From Pseudomonas orientalis (GTDB lineage Bacteria; Pseudomonadota; Gammaproteobacteria; Pseudomonadales; Pseudomonadaceae), in the NCBI RefSeq assembly GCF_001439815.1, contig NZ_JYLM01000001.1, positions 955,308-1,019,307 on the forward strand: DNA of 64,000 bases, written 5' to 3'. Both the position numbers and the translations under genes were made by a program. Below, piece after piece: positions 9,080-17,497 of this stretch. Every line of letters starts with the position of its first letter. The stretch's first letter is position 1. The notes beneath the pieces are model-generated. The model worked only from the letters and a program-made list of their open reading frames with translations. It made no database searches and was not told where the DNA came from.

Positions 9080-9844
9080 CTACCAGCACACAAAGCCGCC
9101 ATCGACCAACAGGTCGACACCGGTGCAGAAAGACGACGCCTGGCTGACCAGGAAGATCGCCGGGCCGACCATTTCGTCCACGCTGGCCATGCGGCCCATG
9201 GGCGTGGTCTGTTCAAAGATCTTCACCTGATCGGCGACTTCCGGCCGCGAATTCATCGGCGTGGCGGTGTAGCCGGGGCTGATGCAGTTCACCCGCAGGC
9301 CCTTGTCGGCCCATTCCATCGCCAGGCTTTTGCTCAGGTGGATCACCCCGGCCTTGGAGGTGTTGTAGTGCGCCTGCAACAGGCCGCGGTTGACGATGCT
9401 GCCGGACATGGAGGCGATGTTGACGATGGCGCCTTTGCCACGCGGCAGCATGACGGCAGCCTGGGCCTGGCAACTGAGAAAGATGCCGGTGAGGTTGATG
9501 TCCAGGGTGGTTTGCCAGCGTTGCAGTTCCAGGTCCTCGGCGGCCTGGGCGTTGGCGATGCCGGCGCAGTTGACCGCCACGCTGAGCTCGCCCAGTTCGC
9601 TTTCGGTGCGCGCTACGGCCGCGTCCAGCGCGGCGCGTTCGGTGACCGTGCCGCTCAAGGCGAGGGCGCGACGGCCCAGGGCTTGGATGCGCTCGACGGT
9701 ACTGGCGATGCCGGGGCTGCCGGGCAGGTCAAAACAGGCGACATCGGCGCCGGCCTCGGCAAGCCCGACGGCGATGGCCTGGCCGATGCCGCTGCCGGCA
9801 CCGGTGACAAAGGCGACTTGGCCCTGAAGACTGAAAAGTTGCAT
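9080..9844 (-). CDS. SDR-family oxidoreductase (second polyol dehydrogenase-like)
   Basis: This is a 254-residue classical SDR. It has TGAGSGIGQAIA (about 15-26), an acidic residue after the second strand (ACFDLPG, favouring NAD), NCAG, catalytic Ser in ASMSGS, YNTSK, and PGYTATPMN. The pattern resembles threitol/arabinitol-type dehydrogenases, but substrate assignment is only by context. It is only distantly similar to the neighbouring SDR, so the two probably act on different carbons or intermediates. A start with GGAG about 10 nt upstream is used. A compound REPIN of about 250 bp separates it from the ABC ATPase gene upstream, which may make expression of the distal genes lower. Confidence 0.88.
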   Translation of the reverse strand: MQLFSLQGQVAFVTGAGSGIGQAIAVGLAEAGADVACFDLPGSPGIASTVERIQALGRRALALSGTVTERAALDAAVARTESELGELSVAVNCAGIANAQAAEDLELQRWQTTLDINLTGIFLSCQAQAAVMLPRGKGAIVNIASMSGSIVNRGLLQAHYNTSKAGVIHLSKSLAMEWADKGLRVNCISPGYTATPMNSRPEVADQVKIFEQTTPMGRMASVDEMVGPAIFLVSQASSFCTGVDLLVDGGFVCW

Positions 9845-9879
9845 GCAAAACTCCGTTATTTGAAAGCGCCGCTATCCAA

Positions 9880-10135
9880 TGTGGGAGGGGGCTTGCCCCC
9901 GATAGCAGTCTGTCAGTTGATAATTGGGGTGACTGATACACAGCCATCGGGGGCAAGCCCCAATGCCAGTCAGTTAAGGCTTTTTGTAGGAGCGAGCTTG
10001 CTCGCGAAAAATTCACAGGCACCGCGCTCATTCAGAAAGCACGCATTATCGTTGACGTTTTTCGCGAGCAAGCTCGCTCCTACAGACGGCGGTGTACGCT
10101 TAACTGACTGGCATTAGGGCAAGCTCCCTCCCACA
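9880..10135. repeat. nested compound REPIN: class B element inside a class A REPIN
   Basis: A class A REPIN (arms at 9880 and 10135) is interrupted by a module with 17-bp perfect terminal inverted repeats, AATGCCAGTCAGTTAAG (9962-9978) and its complement (10099-10115). A complete class B REPIN (9987-10082) lies inside that module. A second, degraded copy of the same arrangement is at 17291-17478. The element fills the gap between two genes of the sugar operon; no gene is present. Confidence 0.85.
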
Positions 10136-10157
10136 TTGGATCTTCGTTGTTTGTGGG

Positions 10158-11666
10158 TTAAGCAGTGGCCATTTCCATTACGGAAACCGGCGTGGCTTCG
10201 CCGCGCTCCAGAATCCCCATCTGCCGGCCCCGGCTCATCACCATCACCCGATGGGACAAGCCCAGCACTTCATCCAGATCCGAGCTCACTACGATCACCG
10301 CCATGCCCTTGGCCGCCAAATCCGCGATCACCTCATAAATCGCCGCCCGCGCGCCCACGTCGATGCCGCGTGTCGGCTCATCGAGAATGAACACCTTGGG
10401 ATTACGCGCCAGCCACTTGGCGATAATCACCTTCTGTTGATTACCTCCGGACAGGCTGGAAATCCGCGACTGCGGCGCACCTTTCACGCCCAGCCGCGCT
10501 ACCGCCGTGCGCGCGAATTCACGCAGCGGGGCAGGGAATACCCAGCCGCTTTTATCCAGCAGGTCGGTGTTGCCGTAGATCAGGTTGTCTTCGATGCGAT
10601 GTTCCACCACCACGCCTTGCTGCTTGCGGTCTTCGGGCACCAGCACCACACCGGCCTGGATCGCCTCGAACGGCGAGCGCAGTTGACGCACCTCGCCCTC
10701 GAGCACCATGTGCCCACGGATATCCTGAGCGGCGCCGGCAAGGGTGCGCACCAGTTCGGTCCGCCCGGCGCCGACCACGCCGGCAATGCCGAACACTTCA
10801 CCGGCGCGCACGCTGAAGTCGATGCCGTGCAAGGCGAATTCGCGACAACTCAAATCCTTGACCTGAAGCATCACCTGTTCCTGCGGCGCCTGCAGCGCGG
10901 GGAAAATCCGCTCCAGGCTGCGCCCGACCATCTGTTCCACCAGCTCACGTACCGGCACTTGCGCAGTGGCATGCAGGGCGATCTGGCGACCGTCGCGCAG
11001 CACCAGCACACGGTCGGCAATGCGCGCGATTTCTTCCAGGCGATGGCTGATATAGATAAACGACACGCCCTCGGCCTTGAGCCGCTCCACCTGCTGGAAC
11101 AACAACTCGGTTTCCTCGCCACCCAAGGCAGCGGTGGGTTCATCCAGGATCAACAAGCGCGCCTTGAGAGTCAGCGCCTTGGCGATTTCCACCAGTTGCT
11201 GGGCCGCCACGCTGAGGCCTTCGACCTTGCGCGACGCCGGCACCTTGAGCCCCAGGCGCTCCAGTTGGACCTGTGCCTGGGCTTCGATGCAGGCGCGGTC
11301 CACCCGCCCGTGACGCATGGGCAGGCGACCGACGAAGATATTCTCGGCAATCGACAGTTGCGGCAGCAGGCGAATTTCCTGGTGGATCAGGCCGATACCG
11401 GCGCTCAACGCGGCCCCCGGCGAACCCGGCGCGTAAGGCTCGCCGAGCCAGGTCATGCTGCCCCCGGCTTGCGGTTGCACCAGGCCTGCGATGATCGACG
11501 ACAGAGTCGACTTGCCCGCGCCGTTTTCACCGAGCAGGGCCAACACTTCGCCGGGACGAATGTCGACGTTGATCTGCGACAGCACCTGCACCGGCCCGTA
11601 GGCCTTGCTGATATTGCGCAGGCACAGCACCGCATCGCCGGCTGTGTCCAGAACTGCTGCGTGCAT
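10158..11666 (-). CDS. sugar ABC transporter ATP-binding protein (RbsA-type, two ATPase domains)
   Basis: This 502-residue protein has two fused nucleotide-binding domains, as in the CUT2 family. The N-terminal domain has Walker A GENGAGKS, Walker B LLILDEPTAAL and a signature variant LSVAAQQ. The C-terminal domain has a degenerate Walker A (GVVGAGRTE), signature LSGGNQQK and LDEPTRGID, the usual asymmetric arrangement for RbsA-like ATPases. It powers import of a monosaccharide or polyol through the permease encoded at 12665. GGGAGG lies 6 nt before the ATG. Gene order permease, binding protein, ATPase is the reverse of the common rbs order. Confidence 0.94.
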   Translation of the reverse strand: MHAAVLDTAGDAVLCLRNISKAYGPVQVLSQINVDIRPGEVLALLGENGAGKSTLSSIIAGLVQPQAGGSMTWLGEPYAPGSPGAALSAGIGLIHQEIRLLPQLSIAENIFVGRLPMRHGRVDRACIEAQAQVQLERLGLKVPASRKVEGLSVAAQQLVEIAKALTLKARLLILDEPTAALGGEETELLFQQVERLKAEGVSFIYISHRLEEIARIADRVLVLRDGRQIALHATAQVPVRELVEQMVGRSLERIFPALQAPQEQVMLQVKDLSCREFALHGIDFSVRAGEVFGIAGVVGAGRTELVRTLAGAAQDIRGHMVLEGEVRQLRSPFEAIQAGVVLVPEDRKQQGVVVEHRIEDNLIYGNTDLLDKSGWVFPAPLREFARTAVARLGVKGAPQSRISSLSGGNQQKVIIAKWLARNPKVFILDEPTRGIDVGARAAIYEVIADLAAKGMAVIVVSSDLDEVLGLSHRVMVMSRGRQMGILERGEATPVSVMEMATA

Positions 11667-11681
11667 GACGACCTCCCAGGT

Positions 11682-12614
11682 TTACGGGTGCTGTTGCAGG
11701 AACGGCGCGACGTTGTCTTTGGTGGTCAGCACGGTGGGCAGCAGTTGTTCCTTGGGCACGTCTTTGCCGGCTTTGAGGTCGATGGCAGAGGCCACGGCCA
11801 GGCGCCCCATTTTCTGCGTCTGCTGGGTCATGGTTGCGTTCAGCACACCACTTTGCACAGCCTTGAGCCCGGCGATGTCACCGTCAAAGCCGACGATCAC
11901 CACCTTGTGATCGAGGTTGCCGACCTTGACCGCTTGAGCGGCGCCCAACGCCATGGCATCGGCGCGGCCGAAGAACACGGTAATGTTCGGGTCGCGCTGG
12001 AGCAGGTCCTGGGCCACGGCAAAGCCTTTGTCCTGGGCCCATTCGGCCGGTTGCTGGGCCACCACCTTGAGGTCCGGGAAGGCTTTCAAGCCCTCTTCGA
12101 AACCCTTGGCCCGATCGTTTTCCGGCGTGGTACCGATCTGGCCTTGCAGGATCGCGATGCGGCCTTTGCCGTCGGTGATCTTGCCCACGTATTCGGCCAG
12201 AGTCTTGGCGCCGGCCACGCTGTCGCTGGCGATGAAGGTATCGCCCGGTGCGTCGGGGGCGTTGCGGTCCACGGCGATTACCGGAATACCGGCGGCCTTG
12301 GCGGCTTTCACCGGCACACCGGCGGCGGTGGCGCCGGCCGGAATGTAGATCAGCACGTCGATCTGGCGGGTGATCAGGTCTTCTATCTGGCTGACCTGGG
12401 TGGAGGAGTTGCCCTGGGCGTCCACGGTGATCACCTTGATCCCCTTGGCCTTGCCCTCGGCTTCCACCGATTGCTTGATCTGGTTGAAGAAGTCGGCCTG
12501 CAGGTTGGCCACGGCCAGGCCGATGGTCAAATCCTTGGCCCAGGTGGTGCCGGCGGCGGTGAGGGTCGCGGCCGCCAGAGCAGTGGCGATAAGCAGTTTC
12601 TTGGGGCTGAACAT
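11682..12614 (-). CDS. sugar ABC transporter periplasmic substrate-binding protein (RbsB-type)
   Basis: This 310-residue periplasmic binding protein has a signal peptide (positive KK, hydrophobic stretch, cleavage near GTTWA-KD around residue 26). The mature part has peripla_BP_4 features: GLAVANLQADFFNQI, a DAQGNSSTQVSQIEDLI segment, IPVIAVDRNAP, and a hinge NDRAKGFEEGL. These are typical of ribose/xylitol/erythritol-type CUT2 receptors. It delivers substrate to the membrane complex encoded on either side. AGGAG is about 8 nt upstream of the start. Confidence 0.93.
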   Translation of the reverse strand: MFSPKKLLIATALAAATLTAAGTTWAKDLTIGLAVANLQADFFNQIKQSVEAEGKAKGIKVITVDAQGNSSTQVSQIEDLITRQIDVLIYIPAGATAAGVPVKAAKAAGIPVIAVDRNAPDAPGDTFIASDSVAGAKTLAEYVGKITDGKGRIAILQGQIGTTPENDRAKGFEEGLKAFPDLKVVAQQPAEWAQDKGFAVAQDLLQRDPNITVFFGRADAMALGAAQAVKVGNLDHKVVIVGFDGDIAGLKAVQSGVLNATMTQQTQKMGRLAVASAIDLKAGKDVPKEQLLPTVLTTKDNVAPFLQQHP

Positions 12615-12664
12615 GTCGGTGACTCCTGGTTTTATTGTTGGAGGGTGTCAACTGTCGAACAGGT

Positions 12665-13672
12665 TTAACGGGCAGTGCTGGAACGGCGTCGCAAGGTATC
12701 GATGGTGACGGCGAGGGCGATGACCACGCCGATCACCACTTGTTGGATAAAGGGCGAGACGCCCAGCAGATTGAGGCCATTGCGCAACACGCCAATGATC
12801 AGCACGCCCACCAGGGTGCCGCCGATGCTGCCCACACCGCCGCTGAGGCTGGCGCCGCCAATCACCACGGCGGCGATGGCGTCCAGTTCCAGGCTCAAAC
12901 CCGCACTGGGTTGCGACGAGTCCAGGCGCGCGGCCAGGGTCACGGCGGCTATCCCCGCGAGGGCGCCGCTGATGGCGTACACCCACAAGGTAATTGCGCG
13001 CACCTTGATGCCCGACAGGCGCGCCACTTCCGGGCTGCCGCCCATGGCGTAGAGGTTGCGGCCACCGGCGCGAAAGCGCAGGAACACCCAGGCCACCAGC
13101 AGCATCACCAGGAACAGCCCGACAGTGGCCGACAAAAAGCCGAAATGCCGCACCGTGGCCAAGCGGGTGAACCACTCCGGGAAACCGACGACCTGCCGGC
13201 CTTCGGTGAGGATGTTCGCCAGGCCGCGGGCCACCGACATCATGGTCAGCGTGGCAATGAACGGTGGCAACTTGGCGTAGGTGATCAACCCACCGGACAC
13301 CAGCCCGGCCAGCATGCCGGTGGCAATCGAGATGGGAATCGCAAAGCCCAGCGGCACCGCCTGGTCCTGATAGAGCCAGCCCAGCATCATCATCGAGAAG
13401 GCCAGCACCGAACCGACCGACAGATCGATGCCGCCGATCACGATCACCGCCGTCATGCCAATCGCCAGGATGCCCAGCACCGTGACCTGATCAAGAATGT
13501 TCAGGCCATTGCGCAGGGAGAAGAAGAATTCGGAGCTGAAGGAGAAGACCAGCACCAGCAGCACAAGCCCTATCAATGGGCCGCCGATATTGCTGGGCAG
13601 CAGTTTCACCAGCCGGGGGCGGGGTGGCGGCTTGAGTTCGTCCGGGTGCTGGACAATCGCTTTGGCGTCCAC
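12665..13672 (-). CDS. sugar ABC transporter permease (RbsC-type)
   Basis: This 335-residue integral membrane subunit has about 8-10 hydrophobic segments. It carries the CUT2 permease pattern, including GGIDLSVGSVLAFSMMMLG, VARGLANILTEGRQ, the cytoplasmic loop NLYAMGGSPEVARLSGI, and VVIGGASLSGGVGSIGGTLVGVL. A GTG start at 13672 is used because AGGAG sits 7 nt upstream. It is the first gene of the minus-strand unit, facing the divergent promoter region shared with the transketolase operon. Confidence 0.93.
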   Translation of the reverse strand: MDAKAIVQHPDELKPPPRPRLVKLLPSNIGGPLIGLVLLVLVFSFSSEFFFSLRNGLNILDQVTVLGILAIGMTAVIVIGGIDLSVGSVLAFSMMMLGWLYQDQAVPLGFAIPISIATGMLAGLVSGGLITYAKLPPFIATLTMMSVARGLANILTEGRQVVGFPEWFTRLATVRHFGFLSATVGLFLVMLLVAWVFLRFRAGGRNLYAMGGSPEVARLSGIKVRAITLWVYAISGALAGIAAVTLAARLDSSQPSAGLSLELDAIAAVVIGGASLSGGVGSIGGTLVGVLIIGVLRNGLNLLGVSPFIQQVVIGVVIALAVTIDTLRRRSSTAR

Positions 13673-14033
13673 AGTGTTCTCCTGAGTTATTTTTTTTGGA
13701 GTGCTTCAGGTCGTCTGAATATTTATGCGAGCCTGACTGTTAATTCAGATTCCAGTGACACTGTGGCAAAGTCAAGCGCTTAATTTTTCAGGCAGGCCTC
13801 TAAAACGCCGTTTCAACGGCGTGCAAAGCCCCGGTGTAGACCGGCCCCTGTGGGATTTTGCCCGTCTGTCCGAGTGATATTTCTTCGGCTTTTTTCATTT
13901 TTACGCTGATCGCTCACTTGACCGCGCGGGAGATCGGCGTCTAAATAGAAATATATTGTCACTGCTGAATAAATATTCAAACACAGCTTTCGGCACTTTT
14001 ATCTCACGTGGTCAGCCCCACAGGAGCCGCTGC
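13673..14033. promoter_or_regulatory. divergent promoter/operator region of the sugar locus
   Basis: This 361-bp AT-richer gap lies between the two divergent catabolic units. TGAATATTTAT (13716-13726) recurs inverted at 13969-13979, the second inside a palindrome TGAAT-N4-ATTCA (13966-13979), so one site faces each operon. For the plus strand, TTGACC (13918) and TAAATA (13942) with an 18-bp spacer make a plausible sigma-70 promoter, placing the operator just downstream of it. For the minus strand TTGACT is at 13776-13771. An 8-bp palindrome ACGCCGTT-TC-AACGGCGT occupies 13805-13822. SorC binding is inferred. Confidence 0.5.
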
Positions 14034-14870
14034 ATGAATGCCTTCCAGTACGACGCCCACCAGATCAAGGAACAGGCCCGCCTGATCCGCCGCCATGTAA
14101 TCCGCCTGAACGCCGATTCACCGGCCGGTGGCCACACCGGGGCCGACCTGTCCGAAACCGATATCCTCGCCACCCTGTATTTCCGCATCCTCAACATCGG
14201 CCCGGAACGTACCGAAGATCCCGAGCGCGATATCTATATCCAGAGCAAGGGCCACGGCGTCGGTGGCTTGTATTGCTGCCTGGCACAGGCGGGCTATATC
14301 CCCGAGGCATGGTTGCCGACCTATCAACACTTCAACTCCCACTTGCCCGGCCACCCCGTGCGCCAGAAAACCCCCGGCATCGAACTCAACACCGGCGCCC
14401 TCGGCCACGGCTTGCCGGTAGCGGTGGGGCTGGCGTTGGCGGCGAAAATGTCCGGCAGCAAAAAGCGCATCTACGTGCTGACCGGCGACGGCGAACTGGC
14501 CGAAGGTTCCAACTGGGAAGCGGCGATGGCGGCCGCCAAGTACGGGCTGGATAACCTGTTTGTGATCGTCGACAAAAACAAACTGCAACTGGCGGGATTG
14601 ACCGCCGACATCATGCCGCTCGACCCGCTTGACGTGAAATGGGCCGCCTTCGGCTTTACGGTCAGCGAGTGCGACGGCAACGATGTGAGCCAGTTGATCG
14701 ACGCCCTGGAACACATGCAGACCCGCACCGGCGCGCCCCAGGTGCTGATCGCCCACACCATCAAAGGCAAGGGCGTGTCGTTTATCGAAGCCCGCCCCGA
14801 ATGGCATCACCGCGTGCCCAAGGGTGATGAAATCAACGCAGCACTGGAGGAGTTGAACCATGGCGAGTGA
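14034..14870 (+). CDS. transketolase, N-terminal (thiamine-PP-binding) subunit
   Basis: This 278-residue alpha subunit of a split transketolase carries the thiamine diphosphate motif: GDGELAEGSNWEAAMA followed about 20 residues later by VDKNKL. It also has the substrate-loop residues SKGHGVGGLYC and GALGHGLPVAVG. It acts with the next gene product to transfer two-carbon units between ketose and aldose phosphates. The ATG at 14034 has GGAG 8 nt upstream; longer in-frame starts lack support. The 3' end overlaps the next gene by 11 bp, suggesting translational coupling. Housekeeping transketolases are single-chain, so this copy is probably dedicated to this pathway. Confidence 0.94.
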   Translation: MNAFQYDAHQIKEQARLIRRHVIRLNADSPAGGHTGADLSETDILATLYFRILNIGPERTEDPERDIYIQSKGHGVGGLYCCLAQAGYIPEAWLPTYQHFNSHLPGHPVRQKTPGIELNTGALGHGLPVAVGLALAAKMSGSKKRIYVLTGDGELAEGSNWEAAMAAAKYGLDNLFVIVDKNKLQLAGLTADIMPLDPLDVKWAAFGFTVSECDGNDVSQLIDALEHMQTRTGAPQVLIAHTIKGKGVSFIEARPEWHHRVPKGDEINAALEELNHGE

Positions 14871-15792
14871 ACATTTGGCGAGTGTCATGGTGCAGGCCTT
14901 TATTGACGCGGTCGACGCCGGGCTGGACGTGGTGCCGGTGGTCAGCGACTCCACCTCGACGGCCAAGATCGGTCCGTTTGCCCAGCGTTTTCCCGAGCGC
15001 TTGATCAACGTCGGCATTGCCGAGCAGTCGCTGGTCAGCGTCGCGGCCGGGCTGGCCCTGGGCGGAAAGATCGCCGCCACCTGCAACGCCGCGCCGTTTC
15101 TGATCTCGCGCGCCAATGAGCAGATCAAGGTCGACGTCTGCTACAACCAGGCCAATGTGAAGATGTTCGGCCTCAACGCCGGCACCAGCTACGGCCCGCT
15201 GGCCAGCACCCACCACAGCCTCGACGACATTTCAGTGATGCGCGGGTTTGGCAATGTGCAGATCTTCGCCCCGGCGGATGCCCTGGAGTGCCGACAGATC
15301 GTCGATTACGCGCTGCGCTGCCACGGGCCGGTGTATATCCGTCTCGATGGCAAAGCCTTGCCGGACGTGCACGGCGCTGACTATCAATTCACCCCCGGCC
15401 AGGTGGATATCCTGCGTCAGGGCGCCGACCTGAGCATTGTGGCCCTGGGCTCGGTGGTGCATGAAGCGGTGGACGCGGCCAAGCTGTTGGCCGAGCAGGG
15501 CATCCAGGCCCAGGTGATCAACCTGTCGTCGATCCGGCCTTTGCAGCGCGACGTGTTGCTCAGTGCCCTGAGCGGCACCCGCGCGGTCATCAGCGTGGAA
15601 GAACACAACATCAACGGCGGCGTCGGCAGCCTGGTGGCCGAAGTGCTGGCCGAGGCCGGGCTGGGTATTGCCTTGATCCGCCTGGGCATCGGCGATGGCG
15701 AATACGCCGCCGCCGGTGCGCGTGAACCGACACGTGCCTTGCATAACATCGATGCGGCTGGGATTGTGGCGGCTGCCACTCGGTTGCGGTGA
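14860..15792 (+). CDS. transketolase, C-terminal subunit
   Basis: This 310-residue beta subunit has a pyrimidine-binding domain with the cofactor-activating glutamate in NVGIAEQSLVSVAAGLA, then the C-terminal transketolase domain (DLSIVALGSVVHEAVDAAKLL, EEHNINGGVGSLVAEVL). It pairs with the N-terminal subunit encoded immediately upstream, with overlapping reading frames, to form a heterotetrameric enzyme in the cytosol. The combination suits use of xylulose-5-P formed by the kinase encoded next. It could be confused with 1-deoxyxylulose-5-P synthase halves, but the subunit split and context favour transketolase. Confidence 0.93.
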   Translation: MASEHLASVMVQAFIDAVDAGLDVVPVVSDSTSTAKIGPFAQRFPERLINVGIAEQSLVSVAAGLALGGKIAATCNAAPFLISRANEQIKVDVCYNQANVKMFGLNAGTSYGPLASTHHSLDDISVMRGFGNVQIFAPADALECRQIVDYALRCHGPVYIRLDGKALPDVHGADYQFTPGQVDILRQGADLSIVALGSVVHEAVDAAKLLAEQGIQAQVINLSSIRPLQRDVLLSALSGTRAVISVEEHNINGGVGSLVAEVLAEAGLGIALIRLGIGDGEYAAAGAREPTRALHNIDAAGIVAAATRLR

Positions 15793-15796
15793 AGCC

Positions 15797-17272
15797 ATGA
15801 ATAACAACACGCCGCTGATCCTGGCGATCGACGAAGGCACCAGCAACGCCAAGGCGGTGCTGGTCAACGAACGGGGGCAAGTGATCGCCCGGGGTTCGCG
15901 GCCGTTGAGCGTCAACCATCCCCAGGCCGGTTTTTCCGAACAGGACCCGCTGTTTATCTGGCACAGCACCCTGGCCGCGATGCAAGACTGCCTGGCCCAG
16001 GTGGATCGCCCGATCACTGCGCTGGCGATCAGCAACCAACGCGAATCGGTGGTGGCCTGGGATCGCCGTACCGGCGAGCCGCTGTCGCCGTGCATCAGTT
16101 GGCAGTGCCGACGCTCCACCGCCTTGTGCACCCAGCTGCACGCGCAAGGGCACGAAGCCGTCATCCTGGAAAAAACCGGACTGGCCCTGGACCCGATGTT
16201 CTCGGCCGGTAAATGGCGCTGGATTCTCGACCACCTGGACAACGGCCATGCCCGCGCCGCTGCCGGTGAGATTTGCCTGGGCACCGTCGACAGCTGGCTG
16301 CTGTGGCAACTGAGCGGCGGCCAGGTGTTCGCCACCGACTACTCCAATGCCGCGCGCACGCAACTGTTCAACCTGCATACCTGCGCCTGGGACCCGCAAT
16401 TGCTGGATCTGTTCGCCATCCCGTTGGCCGCGTTGGCGCCCATCCAGGCCAGCGCCGGTTTCTTCGCCCACACCGTTGCGTTGGGTGGTTTGCCCGCCGG
16501 CATCCCGATCATGTCGATGATCGGCGACTCCCACGCCGCGCTCTACGGACAGGGCGGTTTTGCACCGGGGCTGGTCAAGGCCACCCTCGGCACCGGCTCC
16601 TCCCTGATGACCCCCATGAGCGGTGCGATTGCGTCCACCCACGGCCTGTCGACCACCCTGGCCTGGCATGACGGCGTCAAGCCTACGTTCGCCATGGAGG
16701 GCAACATCGTCCACACCGGGGCCGCCGTGCAATGGGCCTCGCGCCTGATGGCCGGGGACTCCCTGGACACCTTGACCGCGCAGGCCGCGCAACTGCCGGA
16801 TAACGGCGGCGTGTACTTTGTGCCGGCGCTGTCCGGGCTGGGCGCGCCGCATTGGCAAGCCGATGCGCGCGGGTTGATCTGTGGGCTGACTGAAGCCACG
16901 TCCGGCGCACATATTCTGCGCGCGTCGCTGGAGTCCATCGCCTATCAGATCCGCGATGTGTTCGAAGCGATGCAGCAGGACATCGGCCACCCGTTGCAGG
17001 AGCTGTGGGTCGACGGCGGCGCCACACGCAACCGCTGGCTGATGCAATTTCTGGCCAACCTGCTGCAACGCCCGGTGGTACGCAGCCTGTCGCCGGAAGT
17101 GTCGGCGCTGGGCGCGGCGCATCTGGCGGGCAGGGCGTTGGGGATATGGGCGAGTGATGCGGCGCTGGAGCAGTTGGAGCGTCAGCGCGAGCGCTTTGAG
17201 CCGCAGGATGATCCGACGATGGCAGGGCGCTACACCGAATGGAAAAAGGCCCTGGCCCGCACACTTCTCTAA
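15797..17272 (+). CDS. FGGY-family carbohydrate kinase
   Basis: This 491-residue sugar kinase has the actin-like fold. Phosphate-1 motif LAIDEGTSNAKAVL is at the N terminus, the FGGY N-terminal signature region includes AISNQRESVVAWDRRTGEP, the adenosine site is GTGSSLMTP, and the C-terminal signature is VDGGATRNRWLMQFLANLL. Xylulokinase, glycerol kinase and erythritol kinase all belong here. Given transketolase and transaldolase in the same locus, a ketopentose kinase making xylulose- or ribulose-5-P is the favoured reading. The ATG lies 4 bp after the transketolase stop, so the three plus-strand genes form one operon, ended by a compound REPIN. Confidence 0.92.
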   Translation: MNNNTPLILAIDEGTSNAKAVLVNERGQVIARGSRPLSVNHPQAGFSEQDPLFIWHSTLAAMQDCLAQVDRPITALAISNQRESVVAWDRRTGEPLSPCISWQCRRSTALCTQLHAQGHEAVILEKTGLALDPMFSAGKWRWILDHLDNGHARAAAGEICLGTVDSWLLWQLSGGQVFATDYSNAARTQLFNLHTCAWDPQLLDLFAIPLAALAPIQASAGFFAHTVALGGLPAGIPIMSMIGDSHAALYGQGGFAPGLVKATLGTGSSLMTPMSGAIASTHGLSTTLAWHDGVKPTFAMEGNIVHTGAAVQWASRLMAGDSLDTLTAQAAQLPDNGGVYFVPALSGLGAPHWQADARGLICGLTEATSGAHILRASLESIAYQIRDVFEAMQQDIGHPLQELWVDGGATRNRWLMQFLANLLQRPVVRSLSPEVSALGAAHLAGRALGIWASDAALEQLERQRERFEPQDDPTMAGRYTEWKKALARTLL

Positions 17273-17290
17273 CGCCACATGCAGTCCAAA

Positions 17291-17478
17291 TGTGGGAGGG
17301 GGCGGTGCGACGATTCAGTTAAGCGTACACCGTCCACCGTAGGAGCGAGCTTGCTCGCGAAAAACGTCAACGATAACGCGTGCTTCCTGAATGAACGCGT
17401 TGCCTGTGAGTTTTTCGCGAGCAAGCTCGCTCCTACAAAAGCCTTGACTGACTGGCGTTAGGGCAACCCCATTCCACA
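17291..17478. repeat. nested compound REPIN, second copy (degraded)
   Basis: This has the same architecture as at 9880-10135 but in the opposite orientation. Remains of a class A REP (17291 onward and ending at 17478) flank a module carrying a full class B REPIN (17340-17435). One outer arm is nearly intact (CTTGACTGACTGGCGTTA, 17443-17460) and the other is shortened (TTCAGTTAAG, 17314-17323). It lies between the convergent kinase and binding-protein genes. Confidence 0.8.
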
Positions 17479-17497
17479 TTTGGATTGCTGCTGGCCT

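Noticed and set aside
10251..12668. 805-codon plus-strand frame across the sugar transporter genes
   Set aside because: It is antisense to well-supported ATPase and binding-protein genes and shows no domain or Shine-Dalgarno.
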